A program made the translations under genes and the position numbers. The notes beneath the pieces were generated by a model. The model was not told the origin of the DNA and made no database searches. It was given only the letters and a program-made list of their open reading frames with translations. Source: Kryptolebias marmoratus (Eukaryota > Chordata > Actinopteri > Cyprinodontiformes > Rivulidae). From it: a stretch of 64,000 nucleotides of DNA. Position 1 is the stretch's first letter. Each line of letters begins with the position of its first letter. Positions 37,610 through 49,119 of this stretch are shown one piece after another. Location: the NCBI RefSeq assembly GCF_001649575.2, contig NC_051448.1:13660106-13724105 (forward strand), in the 5' to 3' direction.

Positions 37610-38060
37610 GGTGCTCTATAAAAAAGATTACGAACAATTAATGTCTTCCCTGTTTTAAACAACCTTAATTTGGAAAGAAAAGAGTTTCATTTGGACCAAA
37701 TTGACAAGCTAACGTCTGGCCCAAGTGCGGCCAAGACCAAAGTGGATTGCTGGGGTCTCAAAACAACTCAAATTTCAAAAATGTTATAGTGTTTCACGTA
37801 AACACGGTTATATAAATCTACACACACAGTACATCGGTTAGTTGCTGGTGCAAATAGTGACACAATGCTTTAGCAGCTTGATGTGCTTTTAGCAGTTGTA
37901 TCATAATATTTCTGCCAGAATAATCATGTAATGTGAAGTTAATGATGTTTAAAAGGTTTATAAAATAATCATGTTGACTACTGTGAAAGAGTTGAGACTG
38001 AAATCATTTTAAGACAACAGCAATCCTCTCTGGACTTGGTCTCATTCAGCACATTAATCT
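37610..38060. repeat. Diverged family B copy
   Basis: CAAAGTGGATTGCTGGGGTC, TCATAATATTTCTGCCAGAA and AATAATCATGTAATGTGAAG match internal parts of the copies at 32990 and 36383 (for example AATAATCATGTAATGCAAAA at 36757-36776). The left end is recognisable only as ACAATTAATGTCTTCCCTG, and the right end is lost. Confidence 0.45.
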
Positions 38061-40104
38061 GGTTAGAATTTAGCTCCATTTTTTAAAAACTAATTGATAA
38101 ATTTTACTGAAGCGTTGACGTATCTTTTAAACCTTGGTAGATTTACTTTTTTACCAGAATATTTGCTCTGGTTTGTTGTAAAATTTGAACTGCATTCTAT
38201 GTGAGTTTCTCTTCTACAGATGGATGATAAATTGAAGGTAAAAGCAACATAAAGATGTTTTTTTTTAATTTTATTTTTTAAACCACAAACCTCCAGAACA
38301 GCCTTAGTGCATCACATCACATCATCATCTCGCTGGCATTCGAGAGGGACTTTCCAAAATGTCTCAAAACGTTTGTGAGGGTTCTCAAGTTAGCAGGGTC
38401 TCGCTTTCCCGTCGCTGAAAACTCGAGCATGTCGAAAAAGTCTCAGAGTCATCTCTGGCGTCAGGAACTCGTCTTGAAGCCTCCTTAGTTTAGTTTTCGT
38501 GAGTTAGAAAGGGCGAAAAATGTCAGACAACTTTGGGAACCAAGCTGTGACTGATTAGAGATAAAAAACAAAAAGAAATTGGAATCGAATTGAGATGTAA
38601 TTAAGACACTTTGTGATTAAACTGTGACAAACAAAAATGCACACCGTTTGCAGGAATTGTCACGCTAATGTCCCTATTCATCGGCAGTTACATGGGTACC
38701 AAAACGAGTTGTAAATTCAGAGAAATTCCACCTATAAATCTGCGTATTTTCTTGCAATTTTGTGCCTCCATCCAGTCGCCAAGAGTCGCAGCTCAGTGAG
38801 ATATCAGATCCAGTAAAACACGATGAAAATATTGATGAAGAGTGTCCTTGATGTCCACAATCCCCCAAGATGGCAGCTTTGAGATGCAGTGATTGAAAAG
38901 GGCAAATATTTCTCACAATTTTCCATTTATAAAGTCCTTATTTTCTTGTGTGGCAACGATTTCTCGTTATGTTTTCCCATCCATTTGTTCAGTAGCTTTT
39001 AATTTGTCACCTATCCTTTCAGTCAGGTCTTTGGGTGCACGATGAATCAACACCTGATGTTTTTTTGTTTTTTTTTAAACGGTGCAGGGCAGCATGTGGG
39101 TGTTTTATATGTTCGCTTCTGTTCCTCCCAGCTGACAAAGAAGCCTCCTCCTGGCTTTTGTTTTCCACAGCTAATCTGTAAACCCGACAGGATTGTTAAC
39201 GATAATCACCTGAGCGTTTAACAGCCAAAAAGAAAACTTCTGGGAGAAGACGACGCTCACCTGTTACTTATTCCTAACGGAGGAAAATCAATGAGCGCCA
39301 CTCATCTTCTGTTTAAGTCGAGGAAACGTCTTTGTTTTCAGGGTTAAGTGATTTGAGAGGGAAATGCAAACGAAAGGCAAATGTCCTCTGTGCGTTGTCA
39401 TTATCTTCCATTTTCTGAGGCAAATATTTGCAAGGTGACAGAGACAAAGTGCTGTGCTGCATCTTTAATCACATGGCTGCTTTTTTTTCTTTCCTCCTCC
39501 ACAAAACATTTCTGTAAAAAAGAACCGTGTGGGTGTATTGGAAAATAACAAGGGCACATTAGGGAAACCGTGCAGCTATAGCTTTTAATGATGGCTCAGG
39601 GATTCTTATTTGTTTCGCAGCGAGTACGAAATGTCTTTTATTAACGATTGTTTTTAATTCCGTTCTTTTACAACCTGAAGGCTTTGGGGTGCCTCAGTAG
39701 TCGTGAAAACAGAAAATAAAATAAAGTTTGTAGGCGCGCGCGCGTGTGTGTGGGGAGAATGGAAATGTAAAGGCGGGAACACACGAACCGGCAGAGACAA
39801 ACTGTGGAGGGAAAAACACCGTAATTCAGAGGAAGACTGAGCAGACGGAAATGGAAGAGGTGGAGAAGAGACTACACCTCACCGCGATGAGATCAGTCAC
39901 CTTTTGAAGACTGTCTTTTTTTCTTTGAGATCCAAAAAAAGGGGAGATTTTGAACACAAATATTTTCCTTTATAAGTGGGGAAAGCTTAGATTGTGACAG
40001 ATGGAAACCATGGACAGATGGTTATTAAGATGGAATCAGCCTCCATGAAGGACAGAAAGACACTTAGCTTCTCTCAGATCTGTTTATTGAAACTATGGCG
40101 CTTC

Positions 40105-41310
40105 ACGCTTTTTATTATCGCCCGCCAATGACAGTGAAAGGGCGACTGTGTTTTTGCCCATGTCTGTTTGTGTTCACTTTATCTGTGATGCAAGCAAAAT
40201 AACTCATGAACCACTGGACAGATTTTAATGAACCTCTTAGAGACTAATTATTGGAAGTACATCTACAACTGATTAACTTTTTGAATCAAGATGGCCACCA
40301 CAGCTAGTCAACCTTAGCCAGCGCAAAAAAAGGCTATAATTCAGTTAATTTTACAGATGCTGAGCTTAAATTTGGTGTGGTAGTTGTTGAGGTTGTGTAA
40401 AGTCAGACTCAGGAATGCAGACTGGCGAAATGAACTTGAGGAAAATAAACTTAAAGATTTAGTAATGAGGCTGAGGTGGCAACAAACTATAGAAAAACTC
40501 ATGGCACTGAAGAGACAAACACAAGAAACGCTAAGCAGTGCATGTAAGCAACAAGGATCCACCAATGAGAGGTGGTGGCTGACCAGATATAAGGACTGAG
40601 GCTGATGAAGGGATTGGAAACAAGTGACTAATTACAAACAAGGAGCAGGTGTAGGTGAGGCAGGCTGATGTGGAGAAATACTGACTGAACACACAAGGAG
40701 CAGAGCTAAACACAAGACTAACACAGTATAAAACATGACAACAAAAAGGAAAAAAACCCTAACAATACAAACCCTGACAGTAGTAGCTGAGCATTATCTT
40801 CAACATGTACTCCAACCTCTAGAGATTGTTCTTAAAACCGTCTGTTAGTAAAATACTGTATCTCATGAACCACTGGATAGGTTTTAATTAAACCCTTTCT
40901 GGTATTCTAACTCATTATTGGTTGAAGTCAACCCAATTCAAGATGGCCCCCACAGCTAATCAGTCTTAGCCAACACATAAAATGGCAACTGAGTTAAATT
41001 TACAACACATCTGGAAAGGTCTCACACTGTCACGTGAGATTTAAAGTCCCATCTTTATTCCTTGTCGTTTGATTCTAGCAGAGTTTGAGTTGCTATACTG
41101 CTGATAGTTTTATGATGTAATTTTGTACTTCATTTAGTATCTAATTGGTTTATTGGTTAAATTGTAAAGCACTTTGGTCAACTTTAAACTGACATTAAAA
41201 GTCATTTATAAGGTCTGACCAAAACGGCTCCAACTCTGTCTCTTTCTAACATAAGATGATTTTTGGCAGGCGATATGCATTCCTTTTTGGAAAGCCAGGC
41301 CTTTAATTCT
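40105..41310 (+). repeat. Dispersed repeat family A, two units, the first split by an LTR-like insertion
   Basis: The first unit starts with the family terminus TATCGCCCGCCAATGACAG (40117-40135) and runs through TTTACAGATGCTGAGCTTAA to GGTGTGGTAGT at 40384. The text resumes as GTAGTAGCTGAGCATTATCT at 40780. The second unit begins near 40840 (ATCTCATGAACCACTGGATA, then CAAGATGGCCCCCACAGCTA) and its last part, GGCAGGCGATATGCATTCCT, is at 41265-41284. A piece with the L2-like text TTGTAAAGCACTTTGGTCAA (41163-41182) interrupts it. Confidence 0.7.
40385..40779 (-). mobile_element. Solo-LTR-like element inserted in a family A repeat
   Basis: On the minus strand it begins TGTCAGGGTTTGTATTG and ends with CTCAACA. 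The target duplication GTAGT flanks it (40380-40384 and 40780-40784). Because the host repeat is known from other copies, the empty site can be read directly: GGTAGTAGCTGAG is normally continuous. Length 395 bp. It has TG...CA ends and a TTATATC stretch (minus strand, about 40593-40587) as a TATA-like motif, but no clear poly(A) signal. Confidence 0.65.
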
Positions 41311-41550
41311 TTAAAGCTTTGAAATTTCAGGATTTCTTGGATTTCTATTTTACATTTACTTCTTTTTTTTTGTCTTTATGGTCTTTTATGGTTTGGGAGT
41401 TTCTTTTAAACCAAAAACTGAAAGGAAAAAATAAATAAATAAAAATTAAGGACAGGTTGGGAAAATCAGGAAGAGCAAAAGAGACATGAGATGGAGGACA
41501 TCAAAACAAATATAAAATTGTGAGACAAACTAGATTTAAAGACACAACAG

Positions 41551-42035
41551 TGTCAGGATGGAGCATGGCGAACCCAGAACGCAGACTCATAATAGTAAAA
41601 ATAAAAATTTATTTTTTCTTAAACAAAAGAACAAGAAAACAAAAAGCTGACGTGGCAGCAAAACATTAAATGTAACAAAAATACAAACTAATACAAAAGG
41701 GCGAGGTGAGGCAAGGTGAGGTGAGGGACAAGGGACATAGGACAAGGGACAAGGGACATTCCAGGGACAAACCAAAGTCAATGAACCAGCGAGGGAATGG
41801 AGGAAGTGACCGGGTTTTAAAGACAGAGGAATAATTATGAGAAGTGGGCACAGGTGAGTAATTACAAGTGTAGGCAGGTGGAGATGGGCATGGCAAGTAA
41901 ACAAGTGCAGACAGAGGAGTGAATGATGAAAGAACACAGAAGACAGAAACAATACAAAGACTAAACATGAAAACAATAACTCAAAATGCAAAAGAAATCA
42001 CAAAGAAAAAAACAACAAAAACCCGTATCCTGACA
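41551..42035 (-). mobile_element. Solo-LTR-like element with 5-bp target duplication
   Basis: On the minus strand it starts TGTCAGGATACGGG and ends CCATCCTGACA, so the outer 9 bases are an inverted pair (TGTCAGGAT/ATCCTGACA). AACAG lies on both sides (41546-41550 and 42036-42040). Inside, AAAAATAAATTTT is followed by GAGTCTGCGTTCTGGGTTCG, the same order as in 9051-9566. Length is 485 bp. The long minus-strand reading frame in it is rich in F, L, S, P and C and is a composition effect, not a gene. Confidence 0.68.
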
Positions 42036-44147
42036 AACAGAGGGGAAAGGAGACCTGCTTAAAGGGACAGCAAGAGACTGAGGACGGGCAACAGCAATGA
42101 AATGAGCAAAGGTGGTTCCCCAAGGTGAAACTTTAACCTTTCAATCCTGGTTTACCTGGCAGAACGTGTGCGGTGCCAATCAAAGAAATGTCAACGCATT
42201 AATCAGCTGTTTGTGAGGCTCCATTAGCCGGAGTAACTCCTCCACACTGGGAGGGAAACAGGCAAAAAGCATCTTCCATCTGGCAGAGGGAAAATTAAAG
42301 GGATCCACAGAGAAAATCAAAACAATGCATTTAGCACTTTAGAAGCAACACACACACACACACACACACACGTGATGAATTTACCAATTCAGATTCTTCC
42401 CTCAGAGAGAAACAGGCAGAACAGCAGCAGCGTAGCAACACTATGTGATCACAGTTTGTTTTAAAAGGGTTTGCGGCTAAAAAGCAGCTATTATTTTACA
42501 CCTACGCACTAAAGTAAAAACTACTATCTTGCCTGTCTCAGATAGATGATAGCAGTTCAGCTGAAAGTCATACTTTTCGCTCCATTATTTCAGCTACAGA
42601 TGAAATTACCCCCAGAATACACTGTAAAAAAAAAAGAAAACGCCACGGTCAGGAGAAGTGGGGAGTGAAACATTTGAACAACAGCAAAACAATCCCATGA
42701 TTTTATGTTTTTTTTAATGCAGTTTAAATTAAAAGAAAAATGCATCATGAATTCATTTGTTCATTTTCTTACAAAAAAAATGTAATTATTTCAATGTATC
42801 TCCAATTTCTATTAAAATAAGATTATAAACCTAATTTTGAAATCAGTAAGATATTTTATGCCATTATTCTAAATTTAAAACTAATCTGACTCACCCCTAT
42901 ATCAGGATGGTTCGACCCAGGCTCCACTCCTGTCAATCACTGTCACCATGGAAACGTCAACAATGGAAGCTTGGTTGAAGCGGCTCCAAAGTGCAAAAGA
43001 AATTTCAATATTCAAATACAGATTTAAAGCAAATAGTTTATGTAAATTAAGCTTTTTTCCTCAAGAATTATTTATTTATCTATAAATAATTTAACTTTTT
43101 CTATTTTTAAAAAGAAATGGGCATGTCAGGTCGGTGATTATTAATTGATTATTAGTTGCAAAGTTGAATAAATCATGACACATCACTGTGTTGTTACATC
43201 ATTTTTTTTACAAAACAATTTTTTTGTGCTGTTCAGGAGGTACAGGGCTGAAAAAAGGCAAAGAACTGCTGCTATAAAACATTTTCCTTTCCGTTTTCTG
43301 GTGTTGAACACCATGACTTCATATTTTCCATGAATATATTTATTGCCTCTTCAGAAGAAATGCATGAATGAAACATGTTTTGCACATAAAATCTCACGCG
43401 ATCACATGAACATGTTGAAAATGTTCCCAAATCGCATGGAAACGTGCAAAACATGCATTCCGGGTTTAAATTTAACAAGATTTCACAGGTAGAATCAGGT
43501 GATTTCGACATATTCAGTTCATGTGTTCTTTTCTGTGAGGGTGATTATAATTCATTCATTCACTGAGTTACTTATTTAGTTGTACTTTAGGGCAGAAAGG
43601 TCTGGAAGCCAATAGCAGCTGACATCGGGTGGAAAACAAAACCAAAACTGACAGTTCAGACAGCCAAGCAGAGTAAATTTAAGTCACAAATGACATCAGT
43701 GATTAGCAGCAGCTTGCAATTAACTGTGTGTAATTAAACATCTTAAAGGAGGACACCAAAGATTTAAACAATTTGTGTAATAACTTCTCAAATCAATCTT
43801 TTTAAACATTAATAAGAATAATTCCTTCTAGATGTTCTGCAGCTGTTATCTCAGAAAGCCAAAACATCCATCAGAATGGTCATCTTGTTGAATAAAAGAG
43901 TTAAAAGATCAAGTTAAGAAACATATTTTCTCTTTTAACACTGGTTTACATTGGCTGATGACAGATCTATGATTGGTTCTTAATTAAAATTGGTACTAAG
44001 ATTTTTTAATGTCTGATTCACTAAACATCTGTATTTCACACTCCTGTTATGGAAAAATCAGTGAGAGATTGCCTGATATCTATACAGACAATGTCAGAGG
44101 AACAGGTAAAAATTCTTCACATTTTGTTTGTGTTGTTCCTAAACACA

Positions 44148-45071
44148 GCACAAAAAGTCAGGAAACGTGTGTTTGGATGATTGTTTCTTTGTTGTAACAA
44201 TGCTTCTTGGCAATAAACCTTCTACTGTTAGAAAGTGTTTATTTTCAATTAAATGGAGCCACATTTGTTAGAAAAATGAACAGCACAGTTGAATTTGCTT
44301 GCCAAATCTTATCAGCCAAACAGCTTATTCTGCTATTGACTCTTGTTTTCAGCGGCAATCCTATACCTCCATAGGCTGAGGCAGAACTCAATCCTCCAAG
44401 ATGGCAACGGTAGCCCCCACAGAGTGGAGTTTACCAGAAACTTCCTGCATATTTCTGGAGTGGAGAGGATGAAATGTCCTGCCTGCAGTCCTGACCTGAA
44501 CCCCACTGAACACCTGCGGGATCAGCTTGGGTTGTGCTGTTTGTTCCAGAGCGACCGACACAACCACACTGGCTGATTTACAGCAAACACTGATTGAAGA
44601 ATGGGACACCGTCCCACAGCAGGGTGTGATGAGGAGGAGGAGCTGGGCTGTTGTGGCTGTGTATGGTTCTTCCACATGCTACCAAAGCCCCTGTCTGTTC
44701 AATGAATAAATTGTTAAATTGCCAATATGTCCTGTTTCTCCAGACCTCAATCATCCAATCTAATAAATGACACCAAGCAAGAGTCATTAGCAGAAAAAGC
44801 TGTTTGGTGTTTCAGGTTTCCTCAGTATCCGATTCAATCAGTATCCGACCAGCTCTATTTGGTTTTGACAGGGAAGATTTGTCAAGTGTTTCATGGGCGC
44901 AACCCACAAACTCGACTCTGCTGCTCAACCCACAAATGCATTTTCCTAACAAATGTGGTTCCATTTAGTGGGAAATAAACAGGCTTTCTAACAGTGTTAG
45001 ATTTATTTCCGAGAAGCATTGTTACAACAAAGAAATGATCAACCAAACACAAATTTCCTGACTTTCTGTGC
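44148..45071 (+). mobile_element. Decayed Tc1-like DNA transposon
   Basis: The two ends are imperfect inverted repeats of about 130 bp: GCACAAAAAGTCAGGAAA at 44148-44165 against the reverse complement of TTTCCTGACTTTCTGTGC at 45054-45071, with matching TTTCTTTGTTGTAACAATGC inside. Between them the plus strand keeps the C-terminal part of a Tc1/mariner-type transposase: CSPDLNPTEHL near 44484-44516, then, after a frame change, TTTLADLQQTLIEEWDTVPQ and AVVAVYGSST. The motif SPDLNPIEHLWDQL is typical of this family. The N-terminal DNA-binding part and first catalytic Asp are missing, so it is inactive. Confidence 0.82.
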
Positions 45072-46344
45072 AAAGTATACCTTGCTGTGTTTTACCTCAG
45101 CGTGTTTTCTGCAGCACGGACTAACATGTTTGAAAAGAGAGGTTTGTTTGTGATGTTTTCCTTTCATTATATTATTTGCATGAGAATGGCAAAACTCTGA
45201 AGATCGGCTGCCACACGTTGCTGGGAATGATTGAAAACAAGAAAACACGCTGTAAAATGTATTTATTGCCGTGTGACTCTGGTTGTAACTTTCCTCTCTA
45301 TCATTTATGTTTTCCCTCTGTCTGCCCTCTTATTTCTTTGTTCCTCTCAGCAACATGTGCTTCATACCACACCGTCTCGTTTCATTTTTAATGCCGTGTT
45401 TGTGTGTTTCTCCTGCTCAGGTCTCCCTCCCCTACCCGCCATCGGCAAGAGAGGTTTGAAGACTCGAGGCGAGTCGAAACACACGGCGTTCACTCACTAA
45501 TAAAACACTCGAGTTATCCAATGTTATACAGCCCTTTTCTTCTCAGGCGTCCTGCTGTGAATAAAACCGAGACGTTGAGCATTATAATGATCCAAATTAC
45601 AGTTTAACAGCTGCACGGAGGGAAGAAAATTTTAGCTGCACACGGATTTTACTGTGTAATACTGTATCTCTGACTAAAGGCTTGAAAACAGAATCAAATA
45701 ACTGAGGCTGCAAAAAGAATTCAGTTCATGCCTTTACTGTATAAAGACGGACCACAGAAGTCGAAATATTCAACACCACACAGACACGCTGATAAATAAG
45801 TGCATTTTTCTGCAGCTGGATTAAGTATTTTAAATATATCGTTAGCAATTTGAGCAGGAATTTAAAAAGAGAGAGATTTCTGTGGAGTAAAGAAAGAAAG
45901 TAATTGCAGACTCATAACATGGCACTCTGACAGATATTTGGAGCATTTTTAAGGTCTGTGAAATTGCAGCAGTGGGTCTTAAAGTAAATCAAGGTTCAGA
46001 TTTTCCTTCGGCACAGGCAGACTGCAACGTTAAAGGCACTCTGGGTTAAACTGGACTCTGTGGGAAAAGAAAGATAAGAAAGATTTACACAGCTAAATGC
46101 GTTTAGATTAAAATGCAGGAAAAAAAAAAATCATAACCAAACAGTGAAACAAAGAGTGGGGGTGTTTTTTGTTGGTACGCCATTCAGTAGATATACAGAT
46201 TTAAGCCATAAACAAGGTTACAACAAATACCTGCCATGGTTGCTGGTTTATGTTGTGAATTTAGGACTTACACCTCTGCTAGGCAACCAACTGCGTGTTT
46301 TGATGTAGTGTAGCAACTGCATCATTAAATGGTTTGTTATTTAT

Positions 46345-46480
46345 GTTTCAATTTATTATTTAGCCTTTATTTAAACAGAATAAAAAATCGGGGGAGAATA
46401 AAACTCTCTTTTATAAGAGCTCCGGGGCCAACACAGGCAGCATTTCAATCAGAAGTAAAAAACAAAACGCCCACAACAAC
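46345..46480 (+). repeat. Short teleost dispersed repeat fragment
   Basis: TTTATTTAAACAGAATAAAA then ATAAAACTCTCTTTTATAAG then AGCTCCGGGGCCAACACAGG then CAGCA resembles a diverged copy of a widespread fish repeat (TTTAAACCAGG...GGGAGACCTGGCCAAGA...GCAGCA). Family name not known to me. Confidence 0.4.
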
Positions 46481-46879
46481 ATATATATACAGTCTTTTTA
46501 TATTATAAAGAAAGATAACAGTGGATCAAATGAAGAAAAAAAACATAAAATTATGAAAATAACTATTTGTCAATACACAGTTTGAAGCAACATGTTCTCA
46601 CCTCCAATTTACTCATAACTTCTTTCAGTTTATATTTCAAAAAGTGCTTTCTCATCTGCTGGATTTGTCAATTTAGAGGCTAAAAGAAAGTTGTGCAGTC
46701 TTTGGAGCAAAGGCCGTATCTTTCCATACACATTAAATAATAGACTTTAAAATATTCCCATTGATCTATAGATCACTGAACGGCTCTGTACTTAGTATAC
46801 TAAAGACTTGTTATCATTATCAATATCATTATATCAACCGTTCTGTTGGGTAGAATTGCTTTTGACCTGATTGATGTTT

Positions 46880-47220
46880 TTATCTCTGTATTTCTATATC
46901 TGATTTGTACCTGATTGTTGTTTAGGTTATACATCACTGACTGACTTACAGATTGTTAGTTTATTCAAATTACCTGTTATAGTCATACCAATCATACTAT
47001 TAGCTAAAACTACTCATTACTCTGTTATAGTTATCTTATCTCTGTATTCCAAATGCTTCCTCTTAGAGGAAAGTTTATTGTATTAGCTAACATTTACCTG
47101 ATTGATGTTTTTCTGTATTTCTGTATCTGATTCTGTTGTTGTTTCTGTGTTGTAAAGCACTTTGGATCACCTTGCTGCTGAAAAGTGCTGTGTAAATAAA
47201 TTTCACTTCACTTCACTTCA
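46880..47220 (+). mobile_element. 3' end of an L2-type LINE or related SINE
   Basis: The end GTTGTAAAGCACTTTGGATC, then GCTGCTGAAAAGTGCTGTGT, then AAATAAATTTCACTTCACTT, is the characteristic 3' tail of L2/CR1-like elements in fish, closing in a short CACTT tandem (47198-47220). ATTGATGTTTTTATCTCTGT (46882-46901) recurs as ATTGATGTTTTTCTGTATTT, showing a small internal duplication. No RT reading frame is left. Confidence 0.6.
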
Positions 47221-48032
47221 CATGTGGGTCAGTTAGGCCAGAAAAGAAAGAATAAAAATTGACCAAGATTCACTTTTTCAATGCAAATGTACCAGTTTAT
47301 GAACAGACAAAGCCCACAATCCAATCAAAACGTAGATTACTCAGTAAGACTTTTAAGGTTTTTAATGAACTACAAAGATACCTGCATGACTTGGTCTGAA
47401 AGGTAAGGCAAGTGAAATATTACATGTAACAGATAAGTAACTGATCTAAATTAAATGCTGAAACATCCCTGTTCTGTTGTTTTTGCATTAGGAACAACCT
47501 CTAAACCAGAATCTGCTCAGTATTTGAGCTTGTTGTAGGATGTAAAGATGTTTTTAATGTTTTGGTGCAAAGCAATACGTCACAGTGTCATCGGTGTAAG
47601 CTAAAACCTGTCTTTTTTAAACCTGATTGTGTTGTTTTGATTTGTAAAATAAGCTACTTTTTTGTGATGCGTGTTCAATGAGAAGAAATTTTAATAAAAG
47701 AAATCAAAGAAGTGATGAAGCAGTTGTTAAACTGTGAGCTATTTTATTTTTTAGTAAATCTAATGGTCCCATAGCAGTTCTGTCTTAATGCTGATCATGA
47801 GCTGAAAGAAATATGCAGTTGGGACTAAGCACTCATTAAATCTAAAAGAAATTAAATAGTAGTTTCAAAAGAAACAGCTAAACATAGAATAAAAAAGTTA
47901 AAAAAAGGTAACTAGGACAAACTAAAAGCGCCCACTAACAGTCTCAAAAATGCACGTTACAAAATATTTAGTTCAACGCCCATTTTTATGAAAGAAAAAC
48001 AACATTAAAGTTCTGTATTTATTCTATTTCAG

Positions 48033-48164
48033 CTGGAGTTCGTTCAGTAAAACCAAGCCCTGCTGGGATCCCTGGTGATGTCACAGCTCAGGAGAGCTCT
48101 GATTGGCTGGAGATGATTTGGATGTTTATAGCCAGTCTGGTGGCGCCGGATGAGGAAGAGGAAG
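48033..48164 (+). CDS. trdn: trdn exon encoding the start of the luminal domain (triadin)
   Basis: The acceptor TTCTATTTCAG and the donor GAAG|GTATTC bound a 132-nt exon that is phase 1 at both ends and joins the 32680-32878 exon through the split codon G|CT. It encodes AGVRSVKPSPAGIPGDVTAQ, then ESSDWLEMIWMFIASLVAPD and EEEE. Human triadin has at this place a segment with TDWIYGFFSLLSDII followed by SEDEEDDDGDED, so the DW-aromatic-hydrophobic block and the acidic end fit. This segment is in the SR lumen just after the transmembrane helix. No repeat lies in the exon. Confidence 0.85.
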
Positions 48165-49119
48165 GTATTCACCACCTAACTGAAACCCTCACATGTAAGA
48201 AAACATTTCTCACAGTAATTACCCATCAAATAATCACAATTAATGCCCTAAAACTCACATCACTCAACGCTCACTGACTAACAGAGTTTGTCTGAAAATT
48301 AACAAGATAGTTATTGGGATAAAGTGTGATGAAGTTAATATACCCTTTAAACGCCTGCTCTAACACTCAGTTATAATGATTATCTAAAGGTCATGCTAAT
48401 TGTGTTTTAAATGTTTGTTTTATTTAATGTTATTTCAATTAGTTTGCTTCTTTCTGGCTGTATGTTACTCTGGGTGACTAATTGAGCTTAAGTGAACAAA
48501 AGGAAAATTATTCTTTCACTCACGGTATAAGCAATTTCGCTACGACTGGTAAACATTTCACATATAAAAAACTTTTTTTTCTGTGAGAGAATAATAATCA
48601 GTCGTCTATCATATGCATCGTTTCTGAACAGCCTTGTGTTTGTTTGTTTGTTTGTTTTTAGCTTTCCACTCAGAGGAACTCTGAGGCAGAGGAGCTGGGG
48701 GATAAAAATGACAAGAACGGATAAAGATATGTTTAGGGAAAACGGGAAAAAGGAGGATGAAACAGTTTGAAATTATCTGAAATCGTATGACACGAGTGGA
48801 AAAGAAAATATGTGGCATCAGATCACGTCAGAGTAATGTTTGTTTCTGTCTCTTAGCAGTAATTTGTTCAATAAAAGATTGAAATTGAAAGCCTTGCTTT
48901 TCTGTCTGAGTTTGGAGTTTTAATTGGATTTAAAAGGGCCTGCTTTAGTTCTGTTCACTGCCTTTGAAGGCTATTGTTAAGAAGTGGTTTGACATAAATA
49001 AAGCGAACTGCGTGTGTTTACCTAGAATCAGCACGCTCACCGTTGTATGCCACCCGACCTTGACTCTTCTCCCTGCAGGAGGTGGGAACGTGGGGCTGAA
49101 GCGTCCTGTTGTTTTCTAA

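Larger units (their letters stand above)
32879..48032 (+). other. trdn: trdn intron between the transmembrane and luminal exons
   Basis: The intron is bounded by GTAACG at 32879 and TTCTATTTCAG ending at 48032, both in phase 1. It is about 15.2 kb and filled by family A and B repeats, two LTR-like elements, a Tc1-like element and an L2 tail, each listed separately. The segments 34326-35524, 38061-40104, 42036-44147, 45072-46344 and 47221-48032 show nothing I can assign to a gene. Confidence 0.85.

Noticed and set aside
41587..41991. A 134-codon minus-strand frame rich in Phe, Leu, Ser and Cys
   Set aside because: It falls wholly inside the LTR-like element and reflects its T-rich, stop-poor strand.
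45421..45456. Possible exon GLPPLPAIGKR in the trdn intron, with an excellent acceptor
   Set aside because: The only in-phase donor (GTTTGA) is poor, and the two neighbouring trdn exons already join perfectly without it.
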